Assembly: GCA_002346745.1 (NCBI GenBank)
Contig: DEAL01000033.1
Location: 22,143 to 86,142, forward strand
Direction: 5' to 3'
Length of the DNA: 64,000 bases
DNA from: Candidatus Neomicrothrix sp. UBA2983
Lineage (GTDB): Bacteria > Actinomycetota > Acidimicrobiia > Acidimicrobiales > MedAcidi-G1
How positions within the stretch are numbered: position 1 is the first letter of the stretch; the number at the start of each line of letters is the position of its first letter. Both the position numbers and the translations under genes were made by a program. The notes under the pieces are model-generated. The model was not told the DNA's origin. It was given only the letters and a program-made list of their open reading frames with translations, and ran no database searches. This document shows, one piece after another, positions 1 to 7,580 of the stretch.

Positions 1-734
1 ACGCACTGAGCGGCCGCCTGGTCGGCGAGCTCACCGACGTACTCGACGACGCCGACGCCGACCCCGAGGTCCGGGTGGTGGTCCTGACCAACTCCGGCCG
101 GGTGTTCTGCGCCGGGGCGGACCTGTCGGAGCGCTCCTCCGGCTCGGGCGGTGGCGGACGCCGCGACGCCGACCCCGCCCGCCTGTTCTCCCGCTTCGCC
201 GAGTCGCCCAAGGTCTACGTGGGGCGCATCGCCGGACACTGCGTGGCCGGCGGGATGGGTCTGGCGGCCGCCATGGACCTCTCGGTGGCCGTCGAGGACG
301 CCCGCTTCGGCTTCACCGAGGCCCGCATCGGGGTCGCCCCGTCGATGATCTCGGTGCTGTGCCTGCCTCGGATGCGCCACGCCGACGCCAGCGCCGCCTT
401 CCTCCGGGGCAACCGCTTCCTGGCCCCCGAGGCGGCCCGGCTAGGCATCATCAACGAGGCGGTGCCGGCCGACGAACTGGACGCCACCGTGGCCGCGGTG
501 GTGGCCGACGTCCTGGCCTGTGGTCCGAAGGCACTGGCGGCCTGCAAGCAACTCCTGGCCAGGGTCCCCGGCATGCCGCGGGACGAGGCGTTCGCCTGGA
601 CCAGCGAGCTCTCGTCGTCCCTGTTTCGGGGCGACGAGGCGAAGGCGGGGATGCGGGCGTACCTCGAGAAGCGCCCGCCGCCGTGGGCGCCCGGGGCCAG
701 CCAGGACGACGAGGCCGAGGGGCTCGACACATGA
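1..734 (+). CDS. enoyl-CoA hydratase/isomerase family protein (5' partial)
   Basis: Crotonase-fold enzyme of acyl-CoA metabolism, probably hydrating or isomerising an enoyl-CoA in the cytoplasm. The frame is open from base 3, so the start lies before the window; about 243 residues are visible. The first oxyanion-hole stretch reads FCAGADLSE, the second GHCVAGGMGLA, and EARIGVAPS supplies a Glu at a position hydratases often use. Its TGA stop overlaps the next gene's ATG (ATGA), so the two are probably translationally coupled and may act on related substrates. The exact substrate cannot be read from the sequence. Confidence 0.85.
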   Translation, partial: ALSGRLVGELTDVLDDADADPEVRVVVLTNSGRVFCAGADLSERSSGSGGGGRRDADPARLFSRFAESPKVYVGRIAGHCVAGGMGLAAAMDLSVAVEDARFGFTEARIGVAPSMISVLCLPRMRHADASAAFLRGNRFLAPEAARLGIINEAVPADELDATVAAVVADVLACGPKALAACKQLLARVPGMPRDEAFAWTSELSSSLFRGDEAKAGMRAYLEKRPPPWAPGASQDDEAEGLDT

Positions 735-2368
735 GCCACGGGGGGAAGCTCTGCGCCCGGGCGCTCCGGGAGGCCGGGGTCGGCGCCATCTTCACGCTGA
801 CCGGCGGCCACGTCATGCCGATCTACGACGGCGCCCTCGACGAGGGCATCCCGATCATCGACGTCCGCCACGAGCAGGCGGCGGTGCACGCCGCCGACGC
901 CTACAGCCGCCTCAACCCGGGACGGATCGGCTGCGCCGTGCTCACCGCCGGCCCGGGCGTCACCGACGGCGTCACCGGCATCGCCAACGCCTGGCGGGCC
1001 AACTCCCCGATCCTCGTGATCGGCGGCCAGGGCCCGTTCTCGAACCTGCGGCGCGGCTCGCTCCAGGAGATGGACCACGTCGGCATGGTCCGGCCGATCA
1101 GCAAGTGGGCCGACGCCTGCTTCCAGACGCACCGCATCCCCGAGTACGTGGAGATGGCGGTCCGCACGGCGGTGTCGGGCGTGCCGGGCCCGGCGTTCCT
1201 CGAGATCCCGATGGACGTCCTGATGGCCCCGGCCTCGCTCGAGGAGACCCGCTTCCCCGCCGTCCGCACCACGCCGCCGACGGTCCATCCCGACCCCACC
1301 GACGTGCGGGCGGCACTCGACGTCCTCGCCGGCGCCGAGCGGCCCGTCATGCTGGCCGGCACGGGCGTCAAGTGGTCACAGGGCGGCACCGCCCTGGCAC
1401 GCTTCGCCGAGGCCTGCCGGATCCCCGTCTACCTGAACGGCATGGGGCGCGGGATGCTGCGGGCCGACCACCCCCAGTTCTTCAACCGCACCCGGCGTGC
1501 GGCCATGCAGTCCTGCGACGTGTTCGTGCTGGCCGGTGCGCCGCTGGACTTCCGGCTCCGCTTCGGCGACTCGGTGCCCGCCGACGCACGGATCGTCCAG
1601 TTCGACATGGACGCCACCCTGATCGGACAGAACCGCCAGGCGGACGTGGGCGTGGTCGGCAACATCGGCACCTCCCTCGACCACCTCACCGACCTGCTGG
1701 CAGCCGGAGGCGGGCTCGACTTCGGCACCTGGTCGGACGAGCTGCGGGCCGGCGAGGACGAGGCGGCCGCCGCCCTCGAGGCGCAGCTCACCTCCGACGA
1801 GAGCCCCGTCGACCCGTTGCGCTTCGCCGCCGAGATCCGCGACTTCATCGACGAGGACACCATCCTCATCGGCGACGGCGGCGACATCGTGGCCCAGTCG
1901 TCGAAGGTCATCCCGGTGCTGCGGGAGAACTGCTGGATGGACCCGGGGCCTCTCGGCACCCTCGGCGTCGGGATGCCGTTCGCCCTGGCTGCCCAGCACT
2001 CCTTCCCCGACCGCCGGGTTCTCATCATCTACGGCGATGGGGCGTTCGGGCTGAACGGCTTCGAATACGACACGGCGGTGCGCTTCGGCCTGCCGATCGT
2101 CGGAATCGTCGGCAACGACGCCGCCTGGGGGCAGATGCTGCGGCCCCAGGTCGGAATCTACGGCGCCGACCGCAAGGTGGCCGTCGACCTGGCCCCCACC
2201 CGCTACGACCGGGTGGTCGAGGCGATGGGCGGCCACGGCGAGCACTGCGAGCGCCCCGAGGAGATCCGCCCTGCACTGGAGCGGGCGTTCGCCTCCGGGA
2301 AGCCGGCGCTAGTGAACGTGGCGCTTCGCAAGGACGAGGGCGCCCCGAAGGGCAGCACGTACGTCTAG
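731..2368 (+). CDS. thiamine diphosphate-dependent enzyme (acetolactate synthase / 2-hydroxyacyl-CoA lyase type)
   Basis: 545-residue ThDP enzyme with the usual three domains. The pyrimidine-binding domain spans about 1-165, with the cofactor-activating Glu in RHEQAA near residue 48. A central domain spans about 190-330. The pyrophosphate-binding domain has the GDG...N metal/ThDP motif (YGDGAFGLNG near residue 435, then GNDAAW). The start is the ATG overlapping the upstream stop; the open frame extends further upstream only through the hydratase gene. Family members include acetolactate synthase, oxalyl-CoA decarboxylase and 2-hydroxyacyl-CoA lyase. Coupling to an enoyl-CoA hydratase makes an acyl-CoA lyase/decarboxylase attractive, but this is inference. 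No IlvN-type regulatory subunit is adjacent. Confidence 0.8.
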   Translation: MSHGGKLCARALREAGVGAIFTLTGGHVMPIYDGALDEGIPIIDVRHEQAAVHAADAYSRLNPGRIGCAVLTAGPGVTDGVTGIANAWRANSPILVIGGQGPFSNLRRGSLQEMDHVGMVRPISKWADACFQTHRIPEYVEMAVRTAVSGVPGPAFLEIPMDVLMAPASLEETRFPAVRTTPPTVHPDPTDVRAALDVLAGAERPVMLAGTGVKWSQGGTALARFAEACRIPVYLNGMGRGMLRADHPQFFNRTRRAAMQSCDVFVLAGAPLDFRLRFGDSVPADARIVQFDMDATLIGQNRQADVGVVGNIGTSLDHLTDLLAAGGGLDFGTWSDELRAGEDEAAAALEAQLTSDESPVDPLRFAAEIRDFIDEDTILIGDGGDIVAQSSKVIPVLRENCWMDPGPLGTLGVGMPFALAAQHSFPDRRVLIIYGDGAFGLNGFEYDTAVRFGLPIVGIVGNDAAWGQMLRPQVGIYGADRKVAVDLAPTRYDRVVEAMGGHGEHCERPEEIRPALERAFASGKPALVNVALRKDEGAPKGSTYV

Positions 2369-3198
2369 TCGTCGCGGTCCGGCTCCCCGCCGGTGGCGGC
2401 CGGGCGGCCGGTGGCGCTCCACTGCGACCAGGACCCGACGTAGAGACGTCCCCGACCGAGGCCGGCGTGTTCCATGGCCAGGAGGTCGTGGCAGGCGCTG
2501 ACCCCCGAACCGCAGTAGGCGACCACCCCGAGGGCCTCCCCGACCCCGAGTTCCTCGTAGTGGGCGCGGAGGTCGTCGGGCGACCGGAACCGGCCCCCGT
2601 CCCCGAGGTTGGCGGCGAACGGGGCGTTGCGGGCCCCCGGCACGTGGCCGGCACGCGGGTCGACCGGCTCGACCTCGCCGCGGTACCGCTCGGGGGCCCT
2701 GGCGTCGAGGACGATCCCGCCGGCGGCCGCGGCGGCCACCTCCTCGATGCCGGCGAACGCCCCGTCGGGCCAGGGCCGCACCGGGCACTCGACGGGCGGA
2801 CGCGTCGCCGAGCCGGCCTCGAGCGGGCCGTCCCAGGCGCCGATGCCGCCATCCAGGAGCGCCGCCGGCTGCCCGAGCACGCGCAGCATCCAGACCAGGC
2901 GTCCGGCGCTCATGCCGCCGCTGTCGTCGTAGGCAACGACGGCGTCGTCGGGGCCGATGCCCAGTGCACCGAGGGCGGCGGCGAACGCCTCGGCGGTGGG
3001 CAGCGGATGGCGGCCCTGGGTGGTGCTGGGCGGCGCCGTCAGGTCCCGGTCGAGGTCGACGAACACCGCCCCGGGCAGGTGGCCGGCCTCGTACGCCTCG
3101 CGGCCGGAACGCCCGCCGAGGTACCAGCGCACGTCGCAGAGGACGGCGTCGAGCCGTCCGAGGTCACCGGCGTCGACGATCGGGCCCAGTGGCTGCAC
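2365..3198 (-). CDS. sulfurtransferase (two-domain rhodanese)
   Basis: 277-residue tandem rhodanese of the thiosulfate/3-mercaptopyruvate sulfurtransferase type. The N-terminal inactive domain contains DVRWYLGG and AGHLPGAVFVDLD. The C-terminal domain has DARAPERYRG and the active-site loop CGSGVSA with Cys near residue 229. A CGSG-V loop is more typical of mercaptopyruvate sulfurtransferase than the CRxGx[RT] of classic rhodanese, but substrate preference is not certain. It starts at GTG and runs convergent to the thiamine enzyme gene, overlapping its end by 4 bases. No clear terminator separates them. Confidence 0.85.
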   Translation of the reverse strand: MQPLGPIVDAGDLGRLDAVLCDVRWYLGGRSGREAYEAGHLPGAVFVDLDRDLTAPPSTTQGRHPLPTAEAFAAALGALGIGPDDAVVAYDDSGGMSAGRLVWMLRVLGQPAALLDGGIGAWDGPLEAGSATRPPVECPVRPWPDGAFAGIEEVAAAAAGGIVLDARAPERYRGEVEPVDPRAGHVPGARNAPFAANLGDGGRFRSPDDLRAHYEELGVGEALGVVAYCGSGVSACHDLLAMEHAGLGRGRLYVGSWSQWSATGRPAATGGEPDRDD

Positions 3199-3223
3199 GG
3201 GAGGATGCTGACAGGTTCCGCCG

Positions 3224-4603
3224 TCAGGGTGCGACCAGCGGCCAGGGCTCGAGGCGCTCCCAGGCCGCCGCCACGTCGAGGACCATGCGGTCCTCGTGCT
3301 GGCGGCCCATCACCTGGAGGCCGACGGGCAGTCCGTCGACCAGCCCGGCCGGCACCGAGATCGCCGGGTTCCCGGACACGTTGGCGGGGATGGTGAGGGC
3401 GCCGTTGTTCCCGACGGGGACGCGCTCGCCGGCCACCCGGTTGTTGGACTCGACCTCTGCCGGGAAGGCGACGTCGGGGTTGGCTGCGCAGACGACCAGG
3501 TCCACCCGGTCGAACAGTTCGGCCATGCGCTCGTTGGCCTCGGTGCGGGTGGCCTCGACACGGGCGGCGACCTCGAGGTCGAAGCGCTCGAGCCCCATCC
3601 GGACGCCGAAGGCCATCGAGCGGGTCATCTGCTCCTCGCAGCCCGGCCAGCGGTCGGCGACCACCTGGTAGAGGCCGACCTGGTTGGCGATCGCCCACTC
3701 GGCGGCGAGCCGGGGCAGCGACACGTCGACGTCGACGAGTTCCAGGCCGAGCGCCTCGGCCAGCCGCTGGCCTGCCTCCTGGACCCGCTGCCGAACGGGG
3801 TCCGCGAGGATTGCCGACCCGAGGTCGGGGGCGACGACCGCCCGCAGCCCCCGCAGGTCCTTCGCCCCCAGGTTCGCCTCCCATCCGTCCTCGGTCGGGA
3901 GGCTGTAGGGGTCGCGGGCATCGAAGCCGGCGCACACGTCGTACCAGCGGGCGGCGTCGCGCACCGAACGGGCAAGGCATCCCGACACGACGGTCTGGGG
4001 ACCGATCGTCGTCTGCGGGCCCCGCGGGATGCGCCCGGCGGTGCCCTTCATCCCGACCAGCCCGCAGAAGCCCGCCGGGATGCGGATCGAGCCGCCGCCG
4101 TCGCCGCCGGTGGCGATCGGGACCAGTCCGCCGGCCACCGCCGCGGCGCTGCCACCGGAGGAGCCCCCGGCGGTGGCGTCCCGGCGCCAGGGGTTGCGCG
4201 TCACGCCGTTGAGCTTCGTGGTCGAGCAGTTGAGGCCGCCGAACTCGCTTGCGGTCGTGAGTCCGACCAGGTTGGCGCCGGCCGCCTTCAGGCGGGCGAC
4301 CATCGTCCCGTCGTGGGGCGCCACCTCGTCGGCGAACAGCAGCGAGGCGTGCGTGTCGGGCCAGCCCTCCACCCGGTGCAACTCCTTGACCCCGACCGGA
4401 ACCCCGCCCAGCGGGAGCGACGCGTCGGCGGCCTCGGCGCGGGCGAGGACGCCGTCGGCGTCGACGTGGGAGAAAGCGTTCAGGTCGCTGGCCGCGATGG
4501 CGTCGAGGACGGCCCGAGCCTCCTCGACGGGCGACCGCTCGCCGTTGCGGAAGGCCTCGACCAGCGACACGACGTCACCGGACCAGGTCGCACCGACGTT
4601 CAC
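3224..4603 (-). CDS. amidase (amidase signature family)
   Basis: 459-residue amidase signature enzyme hydrolysing a carboxylic amide. The Ser-cisSer-Lys triad is visible: Lys73 in VGVKELH, cis-Ser near 148 in GGSSGGSAAA, and the nucleophile Ser near 172 in GGGSIRIPA. No signal peptide, so cytoplasmic. The GTG start at 4603 overlaps the stop of the upstream alcohol dehydrogenase gene (GTGA), giving a two-gene operon. There are no GatB or GatC neighbours and the length fits a stand-alone amidase rather than GatA. Substrate unknown. Confidence 0.85.
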   Translation of the reverse strand: MNVGATWSGDVVSLVEAFRNGERSPVEEARAVLDAIAASDLNAFSHVDADGVLARAEAADASLPLGGVPVGVKELHRVEGWPDTHASLLFADEVAPHDGTMVARLKAAGANLVGLTTASEFGGLNCSTTKLNGVTRNPWRRDATAGGSSGGSAAAVAGGLVPIATGGDGGGSIRIPAGFCGLVGMKGTAGRIPRGPQTTIGPQTVVSGCLARSVRDAARWYDVCAGFDARDPYSLPTEDGWEANLGAKDLRGLRAVVAPDLGSAILADPVRQRVQEAGQRLAEALGLELVDVDVSLPRLAAEWAIANQVGLYQVVADRWPGCEEQMTRSMAFGVRMGLERFDLEVAARVEATRTEANERMAELFDRVDLVVCAANPDVAFPAEVESNNRVAGERVPVGNNGALTIPANVSGNPAISVPAGLVDGLPVGLQVMGRQHEDRMVLDVAAAWERLEPWPLVAP

Positions 4604-5703
4604 GAGCCGGCGACCTCCAGGACCGTGCGGATGCCGGCGGCCTGCCGGAGCCGGTCCATCCCCTCGTTGACCTCGGCCAGGTCGAGGCGGTGGCTGACCA
4701 TGCCCTCGAGGTCGAGCCGGCCGGCCCGCCAGGCCGCCACCAGCATCGGGATGTCCCGCTGCGGATGGCAGTCGCCGAGCAGGGTGCCCAGGATCCGCTT
4801 GCCCTGGAGCGCCAGCATCACGGGCAGGAGTTCGGTGGTGGCCATCGTGGCGTCCACACCGACCACCACCGTGGTGCCGTGGCGACGGGTGGCGTCGAGG
4901 CAGGTCGACACGAGCGCGGCGACGCCGGCGGCCTCGAAGGCGTAGTCGACGCCGACGCCCCCAGTGGCCTCGAGTACCCGGGCCGGCACATCGTCGACGA
5001 GGGGGTCGATCGCCAGCGTCGCCCCGAAGTGGAGCGCCGCCTCGCGTCGCTCGGCAACCGGGTCGGACACGATCACCTGCAACGCCCCGGCCAGGCGGGC
5101 GCCCTGCACCACCGAGATGCCGATGCCGCCGAGGCCGGTGACCAGCACCGTGGCGCCGGCCTCGACGCCGGCCGTGTTGACCACGGCGCCGACGCCGGTC
5201 TGGATGGCGCAGCCGAGCACACAGGCCACGTCGAGCGGGGTGTCGAAGTCGAGGCGGACGACACCCGACTCGGGCACGACCGTCTGCTCGCAGAAGGCGC
5301 CGACGCCGACCCCCCGCAGCACGGGGTCACCGCCGCGCGAGAACGGGGTGCTGCCGTCGGGTCGCGTGCCGCCGAGGAAGGCGTGGGCGGACTCGCAGGC
5401 GGTCGGCTCGCCCCGGGCGCACCAGTAGCAGTGGCCGCACGGGGCGAGGGGGGTCAGCAGCACCCGGTCGCCCGGCACCGTGGTGGTGACGCCGGGCCCG
5501 ACGGCCTCGACGGTGCCGGCCGCCTCGTGGCCCAGGACGATGGGCTGATCGCTGCCGAGGCCGGCATCGAGGAACGACAGGTCGGAGTGGCAGATCCCGC
5601 AGTGCGACACGCTGACGAGGACCTCGCCCGGCCGCGGCTCCTCGACGTCGAGGTCGTCGACGAGCACCAGGTGGTCCCGCCCCTCGTGGACTGCAGCGCG
5701 CAT
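4600..5703 (-). CDS. zinc-dependent alcohol dehydrogenase (MDR family)
   Basis: 367-residue medium-chain dehydrogenase/reductase. Catalytic zinc ligands lie in CGICHSD (Cys38) and GHEAAG. The structural zinc loop has four cysteines around CGHCYWCARGEPTAC. The Rossmann motif is GLGGIG. The ATG at 5703 is preceded by a strong GGGGAGG ribosome binding site, so I prefer it to an upstream in-frame start. It resembles class III/mycothiol-type and aryl-alcohol dehydrogenases. It leads a two-gene operon with the overlapping amidase, suggesting processing of an alcohol/aldehyde carrying an amide, which is inference. Confidence 0.85.
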   Translation of the reverse strand: MRAAVHEGRDHLVLVDDLDVEEPRPGEVLVSVSHCGICHSDLSFLDAGLGSDQPIVLGHEAAGTVEAVGPGVTTTVPGDRVLLTPLAPCGHCYWCARGEPTACESAHAFLGGTRPDGSTPFSRGGDPVLRGVGVGAFCEQTVVPESGVVRLDFDTPLDVACVLGCAIQTGVGAVVNTAGVEAGATVLVTGLGGIGISVVQGARLAGALQVIVSDPVAERREAALHFGATLAIDPLVDDVPARVLEATGGVGVDYAFEAAGVAALVSTCLDATRRHGTTVVVGVDATMATTELLPVMLALQGKRILGTLLGDCHPQRDIPMLVAAWRAGRLDLEGMVSHRLDLAEVNEGMDRLRQAAGIRTVLEVAGS

Positions 5704-5786
5704 CGAGCCTCCCCGGGGCCTTCCCGTTCCTGACGCCCAGAGCATGGCCGCGGGCGACGGTCGGGCGCCAACCGCCCGGGGCTGGC

Positions 5787-5792
5787 TAGCGT
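5787..5792 (+). promoter_or_regulatory. -10 hexamer of a putative leaderless promoter (chimeric transporter gene)
   Basis: TAGCGT ends six bases before the ATG at 5799. The same TANNNT-N6/7-start arrangement recurs at ten other starts in this window. No convincing -35 is seen. The promoter looks intact although the gene it drives is truncated. Confidence 0.45.
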
Positions 5793-5798
5793 CCGGCG

Positions 5799-6116
5799 AT
5801 GGCCCACACGTCCGACGGTCGACCGGGGCGTCGCTCCCCCGCCGGCTTCTACGGCTGGCGGATGGTCGCCCTGGCCAGCATCGTCGGCATGCTCACCGGC
5901 CCCGGACAGTCCATCGGCGTGCCGGTGTTCCGCCAGCACCTGTCCGACGGCCTTCGCCTCTCGGACTCGGCGATCGCCGCCGCCTACCTCGTGGGGACGC
6001 TGGGCTCCTCGACGTTCTCGTTCACGTTCGACGAGCCGGGGACGTTCGACGAGCCGGGGACGTTCGACTACTTCTGCACCCCCCACCCCTGGATGGTCGG
6101 CAGGATCGTCGTCTAG
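5799..6116 (+). pseudogene. truncated MFS transporter fused in frame to a cupredoxin C-terminus
   Basis: 105-codon frame made of two unrelated parts. Residues 1 to about 70 match the N-terminus of a major facilitator superfamily transporter (GFYGWRMVALASIVGML, then AIAAAYLVGTLG). Residues from about 71 to the stop match the C-terminus of a plastocyanin/amicyanin-like type 1 copper protein: FSFTFDEPGTF, then FCTPHPWMVG with the Cys, His and Met copper ligands, then a final beta strand. The rest of both genes is missing. The junction is near 6005-6020 and is followed by an 18-base tandem repeat. A deletion or mis-join is the simplest explanation. Neither a transporter nor a copper protein can be functional as written. 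Confidence 0.75.
6024..6068 (+). repeat. 18-bp tandem repeat, 2.5 copies, at the chimera junction
   Basis: The unit acgttcgacgagccgggg occurs at 6024-6041 and 6042-6059 with a half copy at 6060-6068. It encodes a repeated TFDEPG, where a normal cupredoxin has one FDEPGT(Y/F)DYFC stretch. The duplication lies immediately downstream of the transporter/cupredoxin junction. Confidence 0.85.
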
Positions 6117-6209
6117 GCCTGATCCCCAGGTGAAATTGGGCGCAGGTCATCGGGGGCGGGCCTCGGATCACGTGCGCACGGTCGCTGCCGGGAGGACCGG
6201 AGGGACTGT

Positions 6210-6535
6210 CGCACCCCTTGTGCGGGGCGGGGCATCGACGGGGTGTGCGGTTCCGAGGTCGACCGGGCGGTCGGGGCACTGCGGGAGGTGTTCGACGGCG
6301 ATGTGCTGGCATCGTCGACGACTTCGTGCGACGCCAGGATCGCGACCTCGACGACATCGAAAAGGCGCAGCGGCGGCACGATCGCCGTCGGGTCTCGATC
6401 GTGGCCGGCCTCGACGGCATGGTGCGCCTCGAGGCGCTGCTGGCACTCGACGCCGGCGCGGTGGGCAAGGGGGCGGCGGCCATCGCCGACGACCTGTGGC
6501 GCCACGAGGACGCACGGGGAAGAAGAAAGACCGCA
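6210..6535 (+). pseudogene. frame-broken remnant of an unidentified gene
   Basis: Coding-type base usage (nearly all G/C third positions) runs in one frame from about 6231 (GIDGVCGSEVDRAVGAL, then REVFDGDV). It continues one frame away from about 6305 (IVDDFVRRQDRDLDD, then ALLALDAGAVGKGAAA and IADDLWRHEDARG). No good start precedes the first part, and the second part has no stop of its own before the tRNA region. A one-base indel near 6300 would join them into a charged helical protein of about 100 residues. I do not recognise the family. Together with the preceding chimera this makes 5.8-6.5 kb a gene graveyard beside a tRNA. Confidence 0.45.
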
Positions 6536-6536
6536 G

Positions 6537-6559
6537 AACCCCCTGCTGGAAAGGGGGTT
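6537..6559 (-). terminator. hairpin terminator downstream of tRNA-Gly
   Basis: Perfect 7-bp inverted repeat AACCCCC/GGGGGTT (6537-6543 and 6553-6559) with a 9-base loop, four bases beyond the tRNA CCA end. On the minus strand it is followed by a pyrimidine-rich TCTTTCTTCTTCC stretch. Confidence 0.7.
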
Positions 6560-6563
6560 CGCG

Positions 6564-6639
6564 TGGAGCGGACGACGAGATTCGAACCCGCGACCCTCAC
6601 CTTGGCAAGGTGATGCTCTACCAACTGAGCTACGTCCGC
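6564..6639 (-). tRNA. tRNA-Gly (anticodon GCC)
   Basis: 76-nt cloverleaf on the minus strand. The acceptor stem is GCGGACG/CGTCCGC, the D-arm contains AGCTCAGTTGGTAGAGC, the anticodon stem TCACC/GGTGA encloses loop TTGCCAA (anticodon GCC), and the T-loop is TTCGAAT. CCA is encoded. It decodes GGC/GGU, the main glycine codons in this genome. Confidence 0.95.
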
Positions 6640-6649
6640 AGCGGGCGCC

Positions 6650-6655
6650 ACTGTA
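6650..6655 (-). promoter_or_regulatory. -10 hexamer of the tRNA-Gly promoter
   Basis: TACAGT on the minus strand ends ten bases before the tRNA 5' end at 6639. No convincing -35 element is visible at 16-18 bases upstream. Confidence 0.4.
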
Positions 6656-6746
6656 TCGGCGGATCAACCCACCCCATCCCGCCAGGGATAACGTCCCCGG
6701 TTGTCACGCCTAGGCGGTCCTTGGGCTCACCGAACGACCGCCGACG

Positions 6747-6977
6747 TCAGTTCTCGTCGGCGTCCCCCGAAAGGTCCACCCGCAGGGTCAGGATCCCGTC
6801 CTCGAGGGTGGCCTCGGCGTCACCGATGATGGCGAAGTCCTGGAAGTCCAACTGTGCCTGCTCGATGAACCGCAGCCGCTCCTCGCCGCCGATGGGCGGC
6901 AGCGGCCTGTCGCGGACCGCCTGGGCACGCTCGCGGAAGCGCTCGAGCATGGCCGGCAGGTCGAGTTGGTCGCCCAT
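6747..6977 (-). CDS. hypothetical protein, 76 residues
   Basis: Small acidic protein with no membrane segment or signal peptide. An N-terminal helical part (LPAMLERFRERAQAVRD) precedes a C-terminal part that looks like two or three beta strands (FAIIGDAEATLEDGILTLRV). Not recognised. It follows the membrane protein gene at 6987 by nine bases on the same strand and has GGAG five bases before its ATG, so it is probably the last gene of the methionine operon. GC3-rich codon use supports real coding. Confidence 0.6.
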   Translation of the reverse strand: MGDQLDLPAMLERFRERAQAVRDRPLPPIGGEERLRFIEQAQLDFQDFAIIGDAEATLEDGILTLRVDLSGDADEN

Positions 6978-6986
6978 CGCTCCACC

Positions 6987-7541
6987 CTATGGCGCCAGCC
7001 GGTCGCCGATCGTCGCGGCCACATCGGCCAACACCTCGGCCGACGAACGCCCCCGGGGCGGTGCTCCCCCTGAGGGCGCAGCGGACCCATTGGCCTGTCT
7101 CTCCTCGTGGACGTCCTCGGTCTCTGGGGCCTCGCCCGTCGTGCCGTCAGAACCGTCGTCGGACTCCTCCTCGGACTCCTCAACCACCTCATCGACCGGA
7201 TCCGACCGCAACTCACCCTCCCCGACGTCCTCCTCGACCAGCGCCGTGGCTCGCTCGAGTTCGCCGCGGGCCACCGCCGCACGTACCACCCGGTCCGGCC
7301 GGGTCTGCCACCAGTAGACGCCGGCAGCGGCCAGCACCAGGACGGCGACCACCCGCAGGGTCAGCACGATCTGGTCGACCCGCTCGGAGGTGATTCGGCC
7401 CTCGTCGTCGATCTCGGGGGGCACGGTCTCGACGGTCGTGACCTGGGCGGCGGCGGGGACAGCGAAGCACAGGGCACCGAGGAACAGTGCCGGGGCCAGC
7501 AGCAACGCTGCCGGGACCCTCCTGCTCCGCGCTGCCCGCAT
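6987..7541 (-). CDS. hypothetical single-pass membrane protein with acidic cytoplasmic or external tail
   Basis: 184 residues. The N-terminus looks like a signal peptide: arginine-rich n-region, hydrophobic LLLAPALFLGALCFAVP, possible cleavage at AAAQ. A second hydrophobic helix (VVAVLVLAAAGVYWW) lies near residues 65-82. The C-terminal half is Glu/Asp-rich with low complexity (EEVVEESEEE-like) and ends in a short helix. No enzymatic motif. It lies 39 bases after the PLP enzyme of methionine synthesis on the same strand. Family and role unknown. Confidence 0.6.
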   Translation of the reverse strand: MRAARSRRVPAALLLAPALFLGALCFAVPAAAQVTTVETVPPEIDDEGRITSERVDQIVLTLRVVAVLVLAAAGVYWWQTRPDRVVRAAVARGELERATALVEEDVGEGELRSDPVDEVVEESEEESDDGSDGTTGEAPETEDVHEERQANGSAAPSGGAPPRGRSSAEVLADVAATIGDRLAP

Positions 7542-7580
7542 ATCCGTCCTCGCTCGCCTGTCCCCTCCGGTCCGCCGATG

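Noticed and set aside
520..3396. Long plus-strand frame across the ThDP enzyme and sulfurtransferase
   Set aside because: Arg/Gly/Pro-rich composition typical of an off-frame reading in GC-rich DNA; it overlaps two confidently identified genes.
6022..6651. Minus-strand reading frame with a DVAQLVEHHL-type peptide
   Set aside because: This peptide is the well-known spurious translation of a tRNA gene; it lies over tRNA-Gly.
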